A stretch of DNA of 64,000 nucleotides from Niabella drilacis (GTDB taxonomy: Bacteria; Bacteroidota; Bacteroidia; Chitinophagales; Chitinophagaceae). Position 1 is the stretch's first letter; every line of letters begins with the position of its first letter. This document shows, in pieces, positions 17,240-25,683 of this stretch. The stretch is from NCBI RefSeq assembly GCF_900101395.1, contig NZ_FMZO01000012.1, positions 64,451 through 128,450 of the forward strand, written 5' to 3'. The notes beneath the pieces are model-generated. The model saw nothing but the letters and a program-made list of their open reading frames with translations. It was not told the origin of the DNA and made no database searches. The translations under genes were made by a program, and so were the position numbers.

Positions 17240-17312
17240 CCAGTCCCGGGCACACAAGAGCGTTGTAAGTTAAGTTAACTACTTACAACCTTCTTGCTTT
17301 AACGCGTGCCCG
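17240..17312. repeat. nested inverted repeat overlapping tRNA 3'-end-like sequence
   Basis: Three nested complementary blocks are present: CGGGCAC (17247-17253) with GTGCCCG (17306-17312), CAAGA (17255-17259) with TCTTG (17292-17296), and GTTGTAAGT (17262-17270) with ACTTACAAC (17281-17289). They can form one long imperfect hairpin of 66 bases. The left arm also carries the imperfect copy of the tRNA-Leu 3' end (17240-17257). No T tract follows, so a simple terminator is unlikely. The rest of the gap 17137-17473 shows only AT-rich DNA. Confidence 0.6.
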
Positions 17313-17473
17313 ATAATGTTGCAGTCCCTTCTTTTGACATTTTTGCCCGAAAAACGATGCACTGTTGCAGGCATACAGGCCGGAACAATGTTCTTTTCCA
17401 CTGACCACTTATAAAAATCCATAGTCTGCCCGCTCCCCCGAATCTCTTTAACTAAAAAAGAGTACTTTGCAGC

Positions 17474-18298
17474 ATGCCCGGGCTTTATCTCACCTCTCTT
17501 AATTCAGGCAGTAATGGTAACTGTTATTATATCGGCAACGATGAGGAAGCTGTATTGATAGATGCGGGCTTATCCTGCCGGGAAACAGAAAAAAGAATGT
17601 CCCGGCTGGGGCTGTCCCTGAAGAAGATAAAAGCAATATTCATATCCCACGAGCATAGCGACCATATCAAAGGTCTCGAGGTACTGTCCCGTAAACACCA
17701 GCTCCCCGTATACATTTCTCCTGAAACGCTACGGCATGCGGGTCTTGAACTGGACCCAGGCCTGGTACGGCCGCTATCTGCAGGGACACGCGTTCCTATC
17801 GGCGCACTTATCGTCAGTGTATTCCTGAAACATCACGACGCGGCAGACCCGCACAGCTTTACCGTAGAAGATAACCACACCTGTATTGGCGTTTTTACGG
17901 ACATCGGGAAAGTATGTGACAATATCAGGGCCCATTTTCAAAGATGTCATGCGGCTTTCCTGGAAGCGAACTACGATGAGGTATTGCTCGAGAATGGCCG
18001 GTACCCCTATCACCTGAAAAAAAGAATCCGCGGCGACAGGGGCCATTTGTCCAATAAAGACGCCCTCGACCTTTTTCTTTCCTGCCGACCAGTGCATATG
18101 AGTCACCTGTTCCTTTCCCATCTCTCTGCAGACAACAACGATCCGGAACTCGTTCATAAGTTGTTTCATGAACAGGGCACAACCACTAATATCATCATCG
18201 CATCGCGGCACGAGGAAACACCGGTTTATACCATTTGTGGCAGCGACGTATCTTACCCCGGCATTCCGCCCGCACCCGAACAACTGACATTATTTTGA
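17474..18298 (+). CDS. MBL-fold metallohydrolase (YycJ/WalJ-like)
   Basis: The 274-residue protein has the metal-binding motif SHEHSDH (58-64), an N-terminal LNSGSNGNCYYIG typical of the YycJ group, a later aspartate in FTDIGKV, and HLSADNNDP with the C-terminal His. These soluble proteins are proposed nucleases or phosphodiesterases acting with DNA replication and cell-wall control. The substrate here is unknown. ATG 17474 is preceded by TACTTTGC, a -7-like sequence with one base missing. Confidence 0.88.
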   Translation: MPGLYLTSLNSGSNGNCYYIGNDEEAVLIDAGLSCRETEKRMSRLGLSLKKIKAIFISHEHSDHIKGLEVLSRKHQLPVYISPETLRHAGLELDPGLVRPLSAGTRVPIGALIVSVFLKHHDAADPHSFTVEDNHTCIGVFTDIGKVCDNIRAHFQRCHAAFLEANYDEVLLENGRYPYHLKKRIRGDRGHLSNKDALDLFLSCRPVHMSHLFLSHLSADNNDPELVHKLFHEQGTTTNIIIASRHEETPVYTICGSDVSYPGIPPAPEQLTLF

Positions 18299-18957
18299 CA
18301 AAGCATTGCAACAGCACCAGGCAAATATCCTGCAATTGGCAGAAAAAAGCTTATGGCACCCGCCCACCATTTTGCCTCCATAGCAAGGTAAAAAAACAGG
18401 GGTAGAAACCCCCGCTGCTTTACTATTGAAAACCTACTAAATATCAAGCCTCCGCCCAATGAGAGGCTTTTAATTTCTTTATCCTGTACGGTTCAGTATT
18501 ATTTGATACCGGGAAGAAGGTACTGCCCGCGCTCTTTCCCCGTTCAAGAAGACAATGGGAACTATTATTATTTTCGTACACTTCATTAATTCGGCTGAAG
18601 CATATAAAATGATCTAAAAGGCTCTGTAAACAATGGACGCAAAGGTAAACAGATAAAATGGAATCCTATTCTTATTTCGCGTTTTCACCCATCAAATACC
18701 CTTTTTTATTTTATTAAATAAACAGATCCATTTGCCGGTTGCCTGTCAGGTTGTAATTTTGATTTTTGAAATGCTGCGATGCGGGCCAATACCTTTATTA
18801 AAACAGGGGGTATTAAAGACGAAGCAATAACTATATTGCATTATTTTTTTACCCCATCCTCCGGTCTTTTGAAATGAATACATTTGCAACAGACCTTGTC
18901 ATCATTACAATGCCTGTTACAGGTATCCTGAGGAATCGCGCGAACAAAACAAAGTAT
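18299..18957. other. 659-base gap with two hairpins
   Basis: GGGGT (18399-18403) and ACCCC (18408-18412) form a GC-rich hairpin flanked by A and T runs. AAGCCTC (18446-18452) pairs with GAGGCTT (18463-18469) followed by TTTAATTTCTTT, a likely terminator of the upstream gene. No protein gene is supported. A small RNA reading either way between the hairpins is possible but unproven. Confidence 0.4.
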
Positions 18958-19875
18958 ATGAAAAAAATAAGCTTATACCTGTATAACGGGTTAGTATTAT
19001 TGTTAACAGCAAACCTATTATACGCGCAGACGGAGAAACCCGTGATCCGTTTTGGGCTCATTGCTGACCCCCAGTATGCAGATGCTGATTCCCGTGGTAC
19101 ACGATTCTATCGCAATTCCCTGAAAAAGCTGGAGGATTGCGTAATAACCTTCAACCAGGAGAAATTGCCTTTTATGATTAACCTGGGAGATATCACAGAC
19201 AGGAACCCCGCCGACCTGGACCCGGTATTACAGGTACTTAAGCAGCTACGCAGCCCGGTTTATACAACGCCCGGCAACCACGATTATACAGGAGTTGCCA
19301 GCAATGAAACATTATACAAAAAGCTGAAGATGCCGGCCCCCTACTATTCCTTTAAAAAAGGAAACTGGCGTTTTATAATGTTAAACACCAATGAAATTGC
19401 ATCATACTCCAATGTGGCCGGCACCTGGAAAGAGCAGGAGCTGAACGTCATGCTGAAAAACATCAACGAACGCCATGGGAAAAATGCGCAGGAATATAAC
19501 GGAGGTATCAGCAGCCGGCAATTACAATGGCTGAAAGCGTTACTGCAGCGCTCGGAACGCAAGGGAGAAAATGTGCTGATATTCTCTCATCATCCATTTG
19601 GCTGCGCTACAGGCTTAACAGCCCTCAACGATAAAGAAGTAATCGCTGTTATTGCTCCTTTCAAATGCGTCAGGGCATTGATCGCCGGCCATCATCATGC
19701 AGGAGCTTTTTGCGAGATTGGTACGCTGCCCTGCATTGTGGCCGAGGGAATGGTTGAAACGCCGGATCAGAACTCTTATGGTATTGTGGAATTGTACCCG
19801 GATAAACTAATGCTTAAAGGATACGGCAGGATGACCACCCGCACAATCTCTTTTAAGACAATTAAGAACCGGTAA
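18958..19875 (+). CDS. secreted metallophosphoesterase (ADPRibase-Mn-like)
   Basis: From ATG 18958 the protein has a signal peptide (MKKISLYLYNGLVLLL...YAQ). The five calcineurin-like metal motifs follow: FGLIADPQY, NLGDITD, GNHDYTG, FSHHPFG and GHHHAG. The wording DPQYAD and RNSLKKLEDC is like manganese-dependent ADP-ribose/CDP-alcohol diphosphatases. An upstream ATG at 18874 would add 28 residues before the signal peptide and is rejected. The predicted location is periplasmic. The physiological substrate is unknown. Confidence 0.85.
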   Translation: MKKISLYLYNGLVLLLTANLLYAQTEKPVIRFGLIADPQYADADSRGTRFYRNSLKKLEDCVITFNQEKLPFMINLGDITDRNPADLDPVLQVLKQLRSPVYTTPGNHDYTGVASNETLYKKLKMPAPYYSFKKGNWRFIMLNTNEIASYSNVAGTWKEQELNVMLKNINERHGKNAQEYNGGISSRQLQWLKALLQRSERKGENVLIFSHHPFGCATGLTALNDKEVIAVIAPFKCVRALIAGHHHAGAFCEIGTLPCIVAEGMVETPDQNSYGIVELYPDKLMLKGYGRMTTRTISFKTIKNR

Positions 19876-20151
19876 GTGTTCCCCGGTGTTCGTCATAAAC
19901 CCTCCCTCCGGGGGCTGAACCATGCAATAACCTGGTCCTGCGCTAAGGGCCTTCCGCTGCGGGGAATATTTGTACCAGGAAGACCCCGGTAAATATCCCA
20001 AAGTTACAAAAGCCGTTTTATGAGGCATAGCCGTACGATCCGTCACAGATACATCTATTGGCGAATAACCACTGAAACAGTCCCGGCCCTTTACATGCAC
20101 TGCCATGCCCCTCCCTGCAAGCCCATCCGGTTAACTGCATGTGAACCGCTT

Positions 20152-20580
20152 TTACTTCTTCAGTGAGTCCCGGATCTCCATCAGCAGCTTATCTGTTGAC
20201 GATGGTTCAGCCGGCGCCGCCGAAGCTTCTTCCTGTTTCCTCTTCAGGGCATTCATGCCCTTAACCAGCAGGAAAACACAGAATGCAAGCAGGAAAAAGT
20301 TGATGGCTACCGTGATAAAGTTTCCATACGCAAGAATTACGGCGTCATTTACTTTCCGCGCATCGGCAAGGGCCGTGCCCGCAGGAACATTTCCTTTAAG
20401 CACAACGTACAGATTGCTGAAGTCCGGCTTACCGATAACCGCCGCAACAACCGGCATAATCAGGTCGGCCACAACACTATCAACAATCTTCCCAAACGCG
20501 CCGCCAATGATCACACCAACAGCCAAATCCATTACATTGCCCTTAACGGCAAACTCTTTAAATTCTTTAATAAATCCCAT
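20152..20580 (-). CDS. mscL: large-conductance mechanosensitive channel MscL
   Basis: The product has 142 residues. The first pore helix carries the highly conserved [20 protein letters not shown] (about 14-33). A periplasmic loop, second membrane helix ([18 protein letters not shown]) and amphipathic charged C-terminus follow. It forms a pentamer in the inner membrane and opens under hypo-osmotic shock. It is a single gene with no operon partner. Confidence 0.97.
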   Translation of the reverse strand: MGFIKEFKEFAVKGNVMDLAVGVIIGGAFGKIVDSVVADLIMPVVAAVIGKPDFSNLYVVLKGNVPAGTALADARKVNDAVILAYGNFITVAINFFLLAFCVFLLVKGMNALKRKQEEASAAPAEPSSTDKLLMEIRDSLKK

Positions 20581-20946
20581 AACACTGATTGTTTAAAAAC
20601 AGATCGATCCTACCGGCCACAGGTCCCGATGCATCAGCGAATTTGGCGAATCGGCCACCGCTAAAGAAAAAGACACAGGGGCCACAGATCAAAATGGTAC
20701 TGACGAAATTGCGCAGAAGTTACGATAGTACGATCCTCCCGCGGCCCCTCTTGCCGGAAGATTCGCCTTTTCACTTATTAAATACCTTTTTTTATCATTT
20801 TATAATTTCAAACAGCAGCATTTAAGTTGTTCCTTTGCATTGATGTGCTTATGGCGCTACTGAGCCTGTTAAAGTTTTCATACCGTTGCCCCCTATGAAA
20901 TTCATTTATTTTAACTACCATTAAAGAAAGCCAATACTTTTGCCGG
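20581..20946. other. gap between mscL and TetR fragment
   Basis: The only feature seen is a perfect -7 box TACTTTTG at 20935-20942, just 4 bases before the ATG at 20947, implying a leaderless transcript for the TetR fragment. Nothing else is supported. Confidence 0.4.
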
Positions 20947-21144
20947 ATGCCAAAGACCGTTACCAATAAAGAACCCCTTCTGAAGAATTCGCTGAAAGTG
21001 TTCTTAAAAAACAGGGGGTACCACACTACCTTATCTGGGCTGGCGAAAGCAAGCGCCCCTTTTTATTACTCCTTCAAAAACAAAGAAGACCTGATGAAAG
21101 CAATATTGATCTACGCCCGGCAGCATATAATCTTTCCAGAATAA
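20947..21144 (+). pseudogene. TetR/AcrR regulator, N-terminal fragment
   Basis: The 65-residue product has a TetR DNA-binding start (LKNSLKVFLKNRGYHTTLSGLAKAS, then FYYSFKNKEDLMKAIL). Compared with the family, about three residues are missing between the second helix and the recognition helix (LAKAS-APFYY). The whole ligand-binding domain (about 120 residues) is absent. It ends one base before a FabH-like start, so it is part of a recombination scar. Binding activity is unlikely. Confidence 0.7.
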
Positions 21145-21145
21145 T

Positions 21146-21262
21146 ATGAGTGCAGCGATAAGATCCATTGGGATATATGTGCCGGAGCGGCAGGTCCCGA
21201 ACCAATACTTTGAAACCATCCCGGACACTTCCGATGAGCGGACCAGCAGCCGAACGGGAACC
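21146..21262 (+). pseudogene. FabH (3-oxoacyl-ACP synthase III) N-terminal remnant
   Basis: From ATG 21146 the frame reads AAIRSIGIYVPERQVPNQY, then DTSDE...SSRTG. This is the opening strand and DT(S/T)DEW(I)xxRTGI motif of KAS III enzymes. After about 39 codons the resemblance ends and the frame runs into the class D beta-lactamase start at 21290 without a stop. The remaining roughly 290 residues of FabH, with the Cys-His-Asn triad, are absent. Confidence 0.65.
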
Positions 21263-21289
21263 CTTTGCACCACAGCAAAACCAACCACT

Positions 21290-22156
21290 ATGATAAAAAG
21301 AAAATTCCTTACCGGCCTGATGCTCCTTTTTGTTACAACATCCGTTATAAACGGCGCCTGCCAGCCGGCGTCTGCCGGCAAAGCGGACAAAAAGGCAAAC
21401 GCGCCTGTCATCCGGCCCGGCTTTCAAAAGTATTTTAAAGAATGCCAGGTCAATGGAGCTATTGTTATTTATGACAATGCCAAAGCGCGATGGATCGTTT
21501 CTGATACAGTAGCCACAAAAAAAGCAACGCAGCCCGCCTCTACCTTCAAAGTGATCAACCTGCTCATTGCGCTGGAAACCCAAACCATTCCGGATGAAAA
21601 CTATATCGTTAAATGGCCCGGCTGGACCGATACGGCAAAGTATGGTTACCGCCCGGATATTTACCATGATATTTCAGTAAAAGAAGCGTTTGAAGTTTCT
21701 GCAGGCTGGGCTTTTGTTGAGCTGGCAAAGAAGATCGGCCGGGATCGTTATAAGAAGTATCTTACCGCATGCGGGTATGGGAACGGGAACCTTTCTGAAA
21801 AGGATGCCGACTTCTGGAACTTTGGTCCTTTCGCTATTTCGCCACAGAACCAGGTCGCTTTTTTAAAGAAGGTCTATGATGGCAATCTTCCTTTTTCAAA
21901 GCGCAACCTGGATATCCTGAAAAAAGTAATGGTAACAGATACCCATCCGGGATACACCATCCGTTCCAAAACCGGGTGGACAAGAGACAAGGGCATTAAT
22001 ACCGGCTGGTGGGTCGGGTATATAACCACAAAAGACAATGTTTATTTTTTTGCTACCCGGCTGCTGCAGGACCGGAAAAACAACCGGGCCGATTTTGGCA
22101 GTTGCCGGAAGGAAATAACACTGGCTGTATTAAGGGACCTTGCCATTATCCCCTGA
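21290..22156 (+). CDS. class D (OXA-type) beta-lactamase
   Basis: From ATG 21290 the protein has 288 residues: a signal peptide (about 1-24), then the class D motifs. These are STFK (84-87) with acylated Ser84 and the to-be-carboxylated Lys87, SAG at 137-139 in place of SxV, YGNGN near 161, and KTGW near 225. It would hydrolyse beta-lactams in the periplasm. The spectrum cannot be read from sequence. The frame is open upstream to 21146, but that part is a FabH remnant and the true signal peptide starts at 21290. Lack of adjacent mobile genes suggests a resident chromosomal enzyme. Confidence 0.9.
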   Translation: MIKRKFLTGLMLLFVTTSVINGACQPASAGKADKKANAPVIRPGFQKYFKECQVNGAIVIYDNAKARWIVSDTVATKKATQPASTFKVINLLIALETQTIPDENYIVKWPGWTDTAKYGYRPDIYHDISVKEAFEVSAGWAFVELAKKIGRDRYKKYLTACGYGNGNLSEKDADFWNFGPFAISPQNQVAFLKKVYDGNLPFSKRNLDILKKVMVTDTHPGYTIRSKTGWTRDKGINTGWWVGYITTKDNVYFFATRLLQDRKNNRADFGSCRKEITLAVLRDLAIIP

Positions 22157-22684
22157 TTCTAAATTTGTGATAACGGCGCCGACCTTATTCCCGGCAGCCT
22201 GCGGGAGCCCGGCTGTCGAAAACAGGGCCGGCTTCCTTTGGCTTACCGTGCAAAATAAAAAGGGTCATTACAGGCCACAGGAACCCATTGCCATTGGTCT
22301 GCATTTTTACCGATATACCCGATACCGGGCCATGGAAAATGAAACCAGAGGCACAACCCCAACGGGACAACATATATAAGCCTCAAATACAGCATCCCGG
22401 CAGACAAGGCCCGGCTTCTTATTGGGAAACCCAAGGGAAAATATGCAGCAACGCTTATTTACTCCGCCGTTCCCTACTGACCGGGGTTCGCCAGGGCGAA
22501 TTCCCTGCGGGGGCTATCCTGTTTATATACCTGCTGCCGGGCAGCCATTTGCCGGGCGGGCCGCCGATTTTTTTTAAAAACACTGTAGCGCCCCTGTATT
22601 AAAATGTGACAGGGACGCTTATTTTTGTACCCGTAAAAAATACAAACAATCACCGGCCCATCTTAACGACCCAGACCCATCAGC
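22157..22684. other. 528-base gap upstream of AraC regulator
   Basis: No gene is supported. A perfect -7 box TATTTTTG lies at 22620-22627, 57 bases before the AraC-type start at 22685, and is its likely promoter. Confidence 0.4.
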
Positions 22685-23566
22685 ATGAAAGAGCCTCAAG
22701 TATTCCAGCACACCTGCACACCTCAAAAAAACCACCAGATCAGTGTAAGGACCATCAAAGAGCTGCTGAACCATATGCCCCGCCAGCTCCACCAGCCACA
22801 CCGGTCAAATTTTTGCATAATACATCTTTATACGGAAGGCCATGGCATACACCAGGTCGATTTTAAAGACATAGCAGTAAAGCCGGGCCGCATGGTATTT
22901 ATCTCAAACGGACAGGTGCATAACTTCGACCCGCATGCGGACTATGACGGGTTTGCGCTGATGTTTACAGATGCCTTTTTTAGCCGCGCTGATTTTTACC
23001 GGCAGTTCCTGCACAAAAGCGCCATGTATCATGATCCCCTGCAACCCTTCTACTTTGATACGGGAGACCGGTTTGAAGAACTGAGCAGCCTGCTGGGATA
23101 CATGATGCAGGAGCAAAAACGGCGGGTAGATGAGTTGCAGGAGCTGACCCTCCATAATTACCTTGCCAATATTTTATTCATAGCAGAGAGGAAGTACGGG
23201 CCCCTGCAAAGAAAAACGCATTCGCCCGGCGATAATGGCGTTGTAGCGCGGTTTAAGACATTGGTAAATACCCACCTAATGGAGCAATGGCCGGTAAAGC
23301 AATACGCCCGGGAACTCAATATTACCCAGCGCACGCTTGAGAACGCTTTTGTAAAGGCCGAAGATACCACTCCGAAGAAATGGTTAACAGAACGAACCAT
23401 ACTGGAGATCAAACGGCATCTTTGCTATGAAGAAGCGCTTCCTATAAAGGGAATATCCGACCGGCTCGGGTTTAAGGAAGTTTCCAACTTTGTTAAATTC
23501 TTTAAAACAGAAACGGGCCTTACTCCTGCCGGCTTCCGGAGTTCCTTAAAACAGGTACAGGAATAA
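22685..23566 (+). CDS. AraC family transcriptional regulator with cupin domain
   Basis: The product has 293 residues. The N-terminal cupin-like region includes HLYTEGHGIHQVDF and KPGRMVFISNGQVHNF, typical of AraC sensors. The C-terminal AraC domain has VKQYARELNITQRTLENAF and ISDRLGFKEVSNFVKFF, followed by TGLTPAGFR. The cupin suggests control by a small molecule. The nearest downstream genes are a decayed lipoprotein and an unknown secreted protein, so the target is unclear. Confidence 0.9.
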   Translation: MKEPQVFQHTCTPQKNHQISVRTIKELLNHMPRQLHQPHRSNFCIIHLYTEGHGIHQVDFKDIAVKPGRMVFISNGQVHNFDPHADYDGFALMFTDAFFSRADFYRQFLHKSAMYHDPLQPFYFDTGDRFEELSSLLGYMMQEQKRRVDELQELTLHNYLANILFIAERKYGPLQRKTHSPGDNGVVARFKTLVNTHLMEQWPVKQYARELNITQRTLENAFVKAEDTTPKKWLTERTILEIKRHLCYEEALPIKGISDRLGFKEVSNFVKFFKTETGLTPAGFRSSLKQVQE

Positions 23567-23808
23567 TTCCTGCAGCACCTTCGTGACCCTATCCTATTAT
23601 TTCGCAATTTCATAATAAATAAAACAGGAAGGATGGCAGAACTTCATCCTATTTGAGATGTAGCTCAAAAGTAACCTTACAGCGCATTGTCATTCTGACC
23701 CGATAGCGATCAAATGTGTCTCTGGGGATTTTGGGTAACCAGGGCATAGAATTGGTACTGTTTCCATATAGAACTGCCAAACCGCTGTTTTTCCCGGGCG
23801 GCCATCAT

Positions 23809-23892
23809 AAACCCGCAGGGGGTTGTATCTGATTCACCGCGCGTGAAACGCGGGGTGAATGATCCGGTTCCTGCTTAAACCTCTGCCGGAGG
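23809..23892. repeat. REP-like hairpin cluster
   Basis: Three hairpins stand in a row: AACCC/GGGTT (23810-23824), CACCGCG with CGCGGGGTG (23835-23857), and CCTC/GGAGG (23880-23892). They resemble the hairpins at 53843-53997 in spacing and motif (AACCCC-GGGGTT, CCACGC-GCGTGG). This is the only structure in the gap 23567-24036. Confidence 0.45.
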
Positions 23893-24036
23893 TGACCACT
23901 GAGGAACACGGTCCCCGGCGGTATCTAAGAAGTCCTATAAATCGCTCCCAGGACCTTTGTCAGCTGGTCTTCTAAATCTTTGTCGCCGGTATAAATGATC
24001 TGTTTCATTGTATCAACCTCTAAATGTAAAAAATGA

Positions 24037-24252
24037 ATGGCTTTGGCTTTGACATTCCCGGGATCACGCAGGAGAAGGAAAGCTGCAGGGATGGCCCTGC
24101 TCCTGGCAGCCTTTATTGCCGTTACCACGATCAGCTGCAGCAGGAACAACGAAGCCATCACTGCCGGTGAAGATTACTAGATAAGGGTTGCACAGGTAGA
24201 TAAGGATGGAGCTACTACCTACTCGAAAATCGTAAAAGTGCTGAAGGATTAG
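24037..24252 (+). pseudogene. small lipoprotein with in-frame TAG
   Basis: From ATG 24037 the frame reads MALALTFPGSRRRRKAAG, then a signal peptide core ending in the lipobox TISC and SRNNEAITAGEDY. A TAG follows at 24178-24180. The same frame continues IRVAQVDKDGATTYSKIVKV to a TAG at 24250-24252. Sense on both sides of the stop suggests one nonsense mutation in a 71-residue lipoprotein. No family is recognised. Confidence 0.45.
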
Positions 24253-24369
24253 CAATCCTGCAAAATACCTGTATAAAGGATCCTCTGTATCATATATTAC
24301 CACGCGCCCGGAGGCAAAGCCCTGACCGGCAGGACGTTCTTATGTCTTTTTTTATTTACTTTGCTCCTT

Positions 24370-25224
24370 ATGAAAAACCGGTTTGTATTATTGATGGTCC
24401 TTTTGCTTTTAAATAGATCCGCTCCGGCACAGTTTGAGGGATATTACATCGCAAAACCTATTGACGGCAGTAACGAAAAGACGCATTTCATTCTTGAAAA
24501 AACGGGGCGCTTCCATATCTTCAGTGAAGACCGGTACCTTGAGGGAACATGGAAAGCCGTTGAACGGAATAAAGCCCGTTTCGTATTCGGGGCAACCGAC
24601 CCGGTGGATCTTTTTGTATCCGGAGGAAACGGCCATGCCGGGCAGATCTGTTTCCGGGGTTTTGGAAACCGGGAAGCGTTCGTGCGCATCGGGCCGTCCG
24701 GAGAATCATTCCGCCCAATTTATAAGGAAGCGCCCCGGTGCGCCTATGAATACTATACCTACATCCCTGTTAACAGGAAAGAATGCCATGAAATAACGAT
24801 CGCTATAAAGCAGCCCGGCCAGGACAGGAATGCCCCTGCTTTTTTATATACCTACCAGATCCCCGAGACCTATGATGAAATATATGCCGTTGTGAACGAC
24901 AACACGGTCTCCCGCGAACGTAACCTCAGCATAGAATACCGGGATGGGCACTATAAGATAGGGTCCGTTGAACTGGAAAAGCAGCAGACCGGACCATCAT
25001 CCCTTACACAGGTGCTCCGGGAGCGGCGGGAGCAATTAAGCAGGCACCAGATCAAAGCCTTCCGGAAGGAGCTGTATATAAAAAAGGGAACGGTGGAAAA
25101 GATCCTGCCCGGCAGAAGCCGTAAAACCATCCGGGTGGCCGGCAATCCGGTTATAGAAGTCGTTTGTCCGGATGAAAGCCAGCTGCCGCAATTGACCCTT
25201 CCTCCACCCCGGATACAGCCCTGA
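24370..25224 (+). CDS. secreted protein of unknown function (284 aa)
   Basis: ATG 24370 gives a signal peptide (MKNRFVLLMVLLLLNRSAPAQ). The mature part starts with FEGYYIAKPIDGSNEKTHFILEK, which looks like a beta-rich ligand-binding or lipocalin-like region. A basic middle section and a Pro-rich tail (LPQLTLPPPR) follow. A TTG at 24361 is also possible but less likely. I do not recognise a family. The codon use and signal peptide support it as a real gene. Confidence 0.6.
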   Translation: MKNRFVLLMVLLLLNRSAPAQFEGYYIAKPIDGSNEKTHFILEKTGRFHIFSEDRYLEGTWKAVERNKARFVFGATDPVDLFVSGGNGHAGQICFRGFGNREAFVRIGPSGESFRPIYKEAPRCAYEYYTYIPVNRKECHEITIAIKQPGQDRNAPAFLYTYQIPETYDEIYAVVNDNTVSRERNLSIEYRDGHYKIGSVELEKQQTGPSSLTQVLRERREQLSRHQIKAFRKELYIKKGTVEKILPGRSRKTIRVAGNPVIEVVCPDESQLPQLTLPPPRIQP

Positions 25225-25683
25225 CCCGGCCGTATTGTTCGCCATTTCATTACAATATTTCGCTTTAACCTAAGGCAGTTCCTTAATAAAGCTAAAACAA
25301 CCCCGGCGCTCTGTTGCTGTTTGCAGCCCCGGGCTGCTGCGGCCTTTTACCCCTGTGAAAAGTAACCTATGAATAGCAATACAGCCCTGTATAAAGCAGA
25401 CATTTCAGGGGGCCGATCCGGATATCCGGCGCCTCTACTTCGGGAAACGGAGGTTAAAAGAGGAACAAAAATAACCGGGCCTTGCTGCCCCAAACAGCAA
25501 AATGCAGCAATAATTCGGCACATAAAATTGAGTTTCATAGCATTAGATCAGAATCAGCTTTTTTACCTGTTTTGAAGTATTTGCAGGATTTTAAAAATAT
25601 ATCAACCCGATATATCTTATTATTAATCGATGTTTTGCTAACTTTATTACGTTATTCTAAATTTCACAACATAACCCATTATC
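25225..25683. other. gap before SWIB gene
   Basis: No gene supported. TAACTTTA near 25636 matches the -7 consensus except for the last base and could drive the SWIB gene at 25684. Confidence 0.3.

Larger units (their letters stand above)
15379..17257 (+). mobile_element. collapsed integrative element in tRNA-Leu
   Basis: The tRNA 3' segment 15379-15396 recurs imperfectly at 17240-17257 (16 of 18 bases identical, sharing CCAGTC and CGGGCACA). Between them lie the first codons of a tyrosine integrase reading away from the tRNA, remnants of small minus-strand genes including an SSB-like C-terminus, and a HigBA pair. Integrase next to the tRNA attachment site is the usual layout of integrative elements. 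About 1.9 kb remains, so most of the element has been lost. The attR assignment is tentative because the right copy also lies in a hairpin. Confidence 0.5.

Noticed and set aside
17240-17257. A clean right attachment site for the tRNA-Leu element
   Set aside because: The 18-base match has two mismatches and half of it also takes part in a hairpin, so I keep it only as a tentative attR.
18874-18957. Longer start for the metallophosphoesterase (28 extra residues)
   Set aside because: A clear signal peptide starts at 18958; the extension would place it internally.
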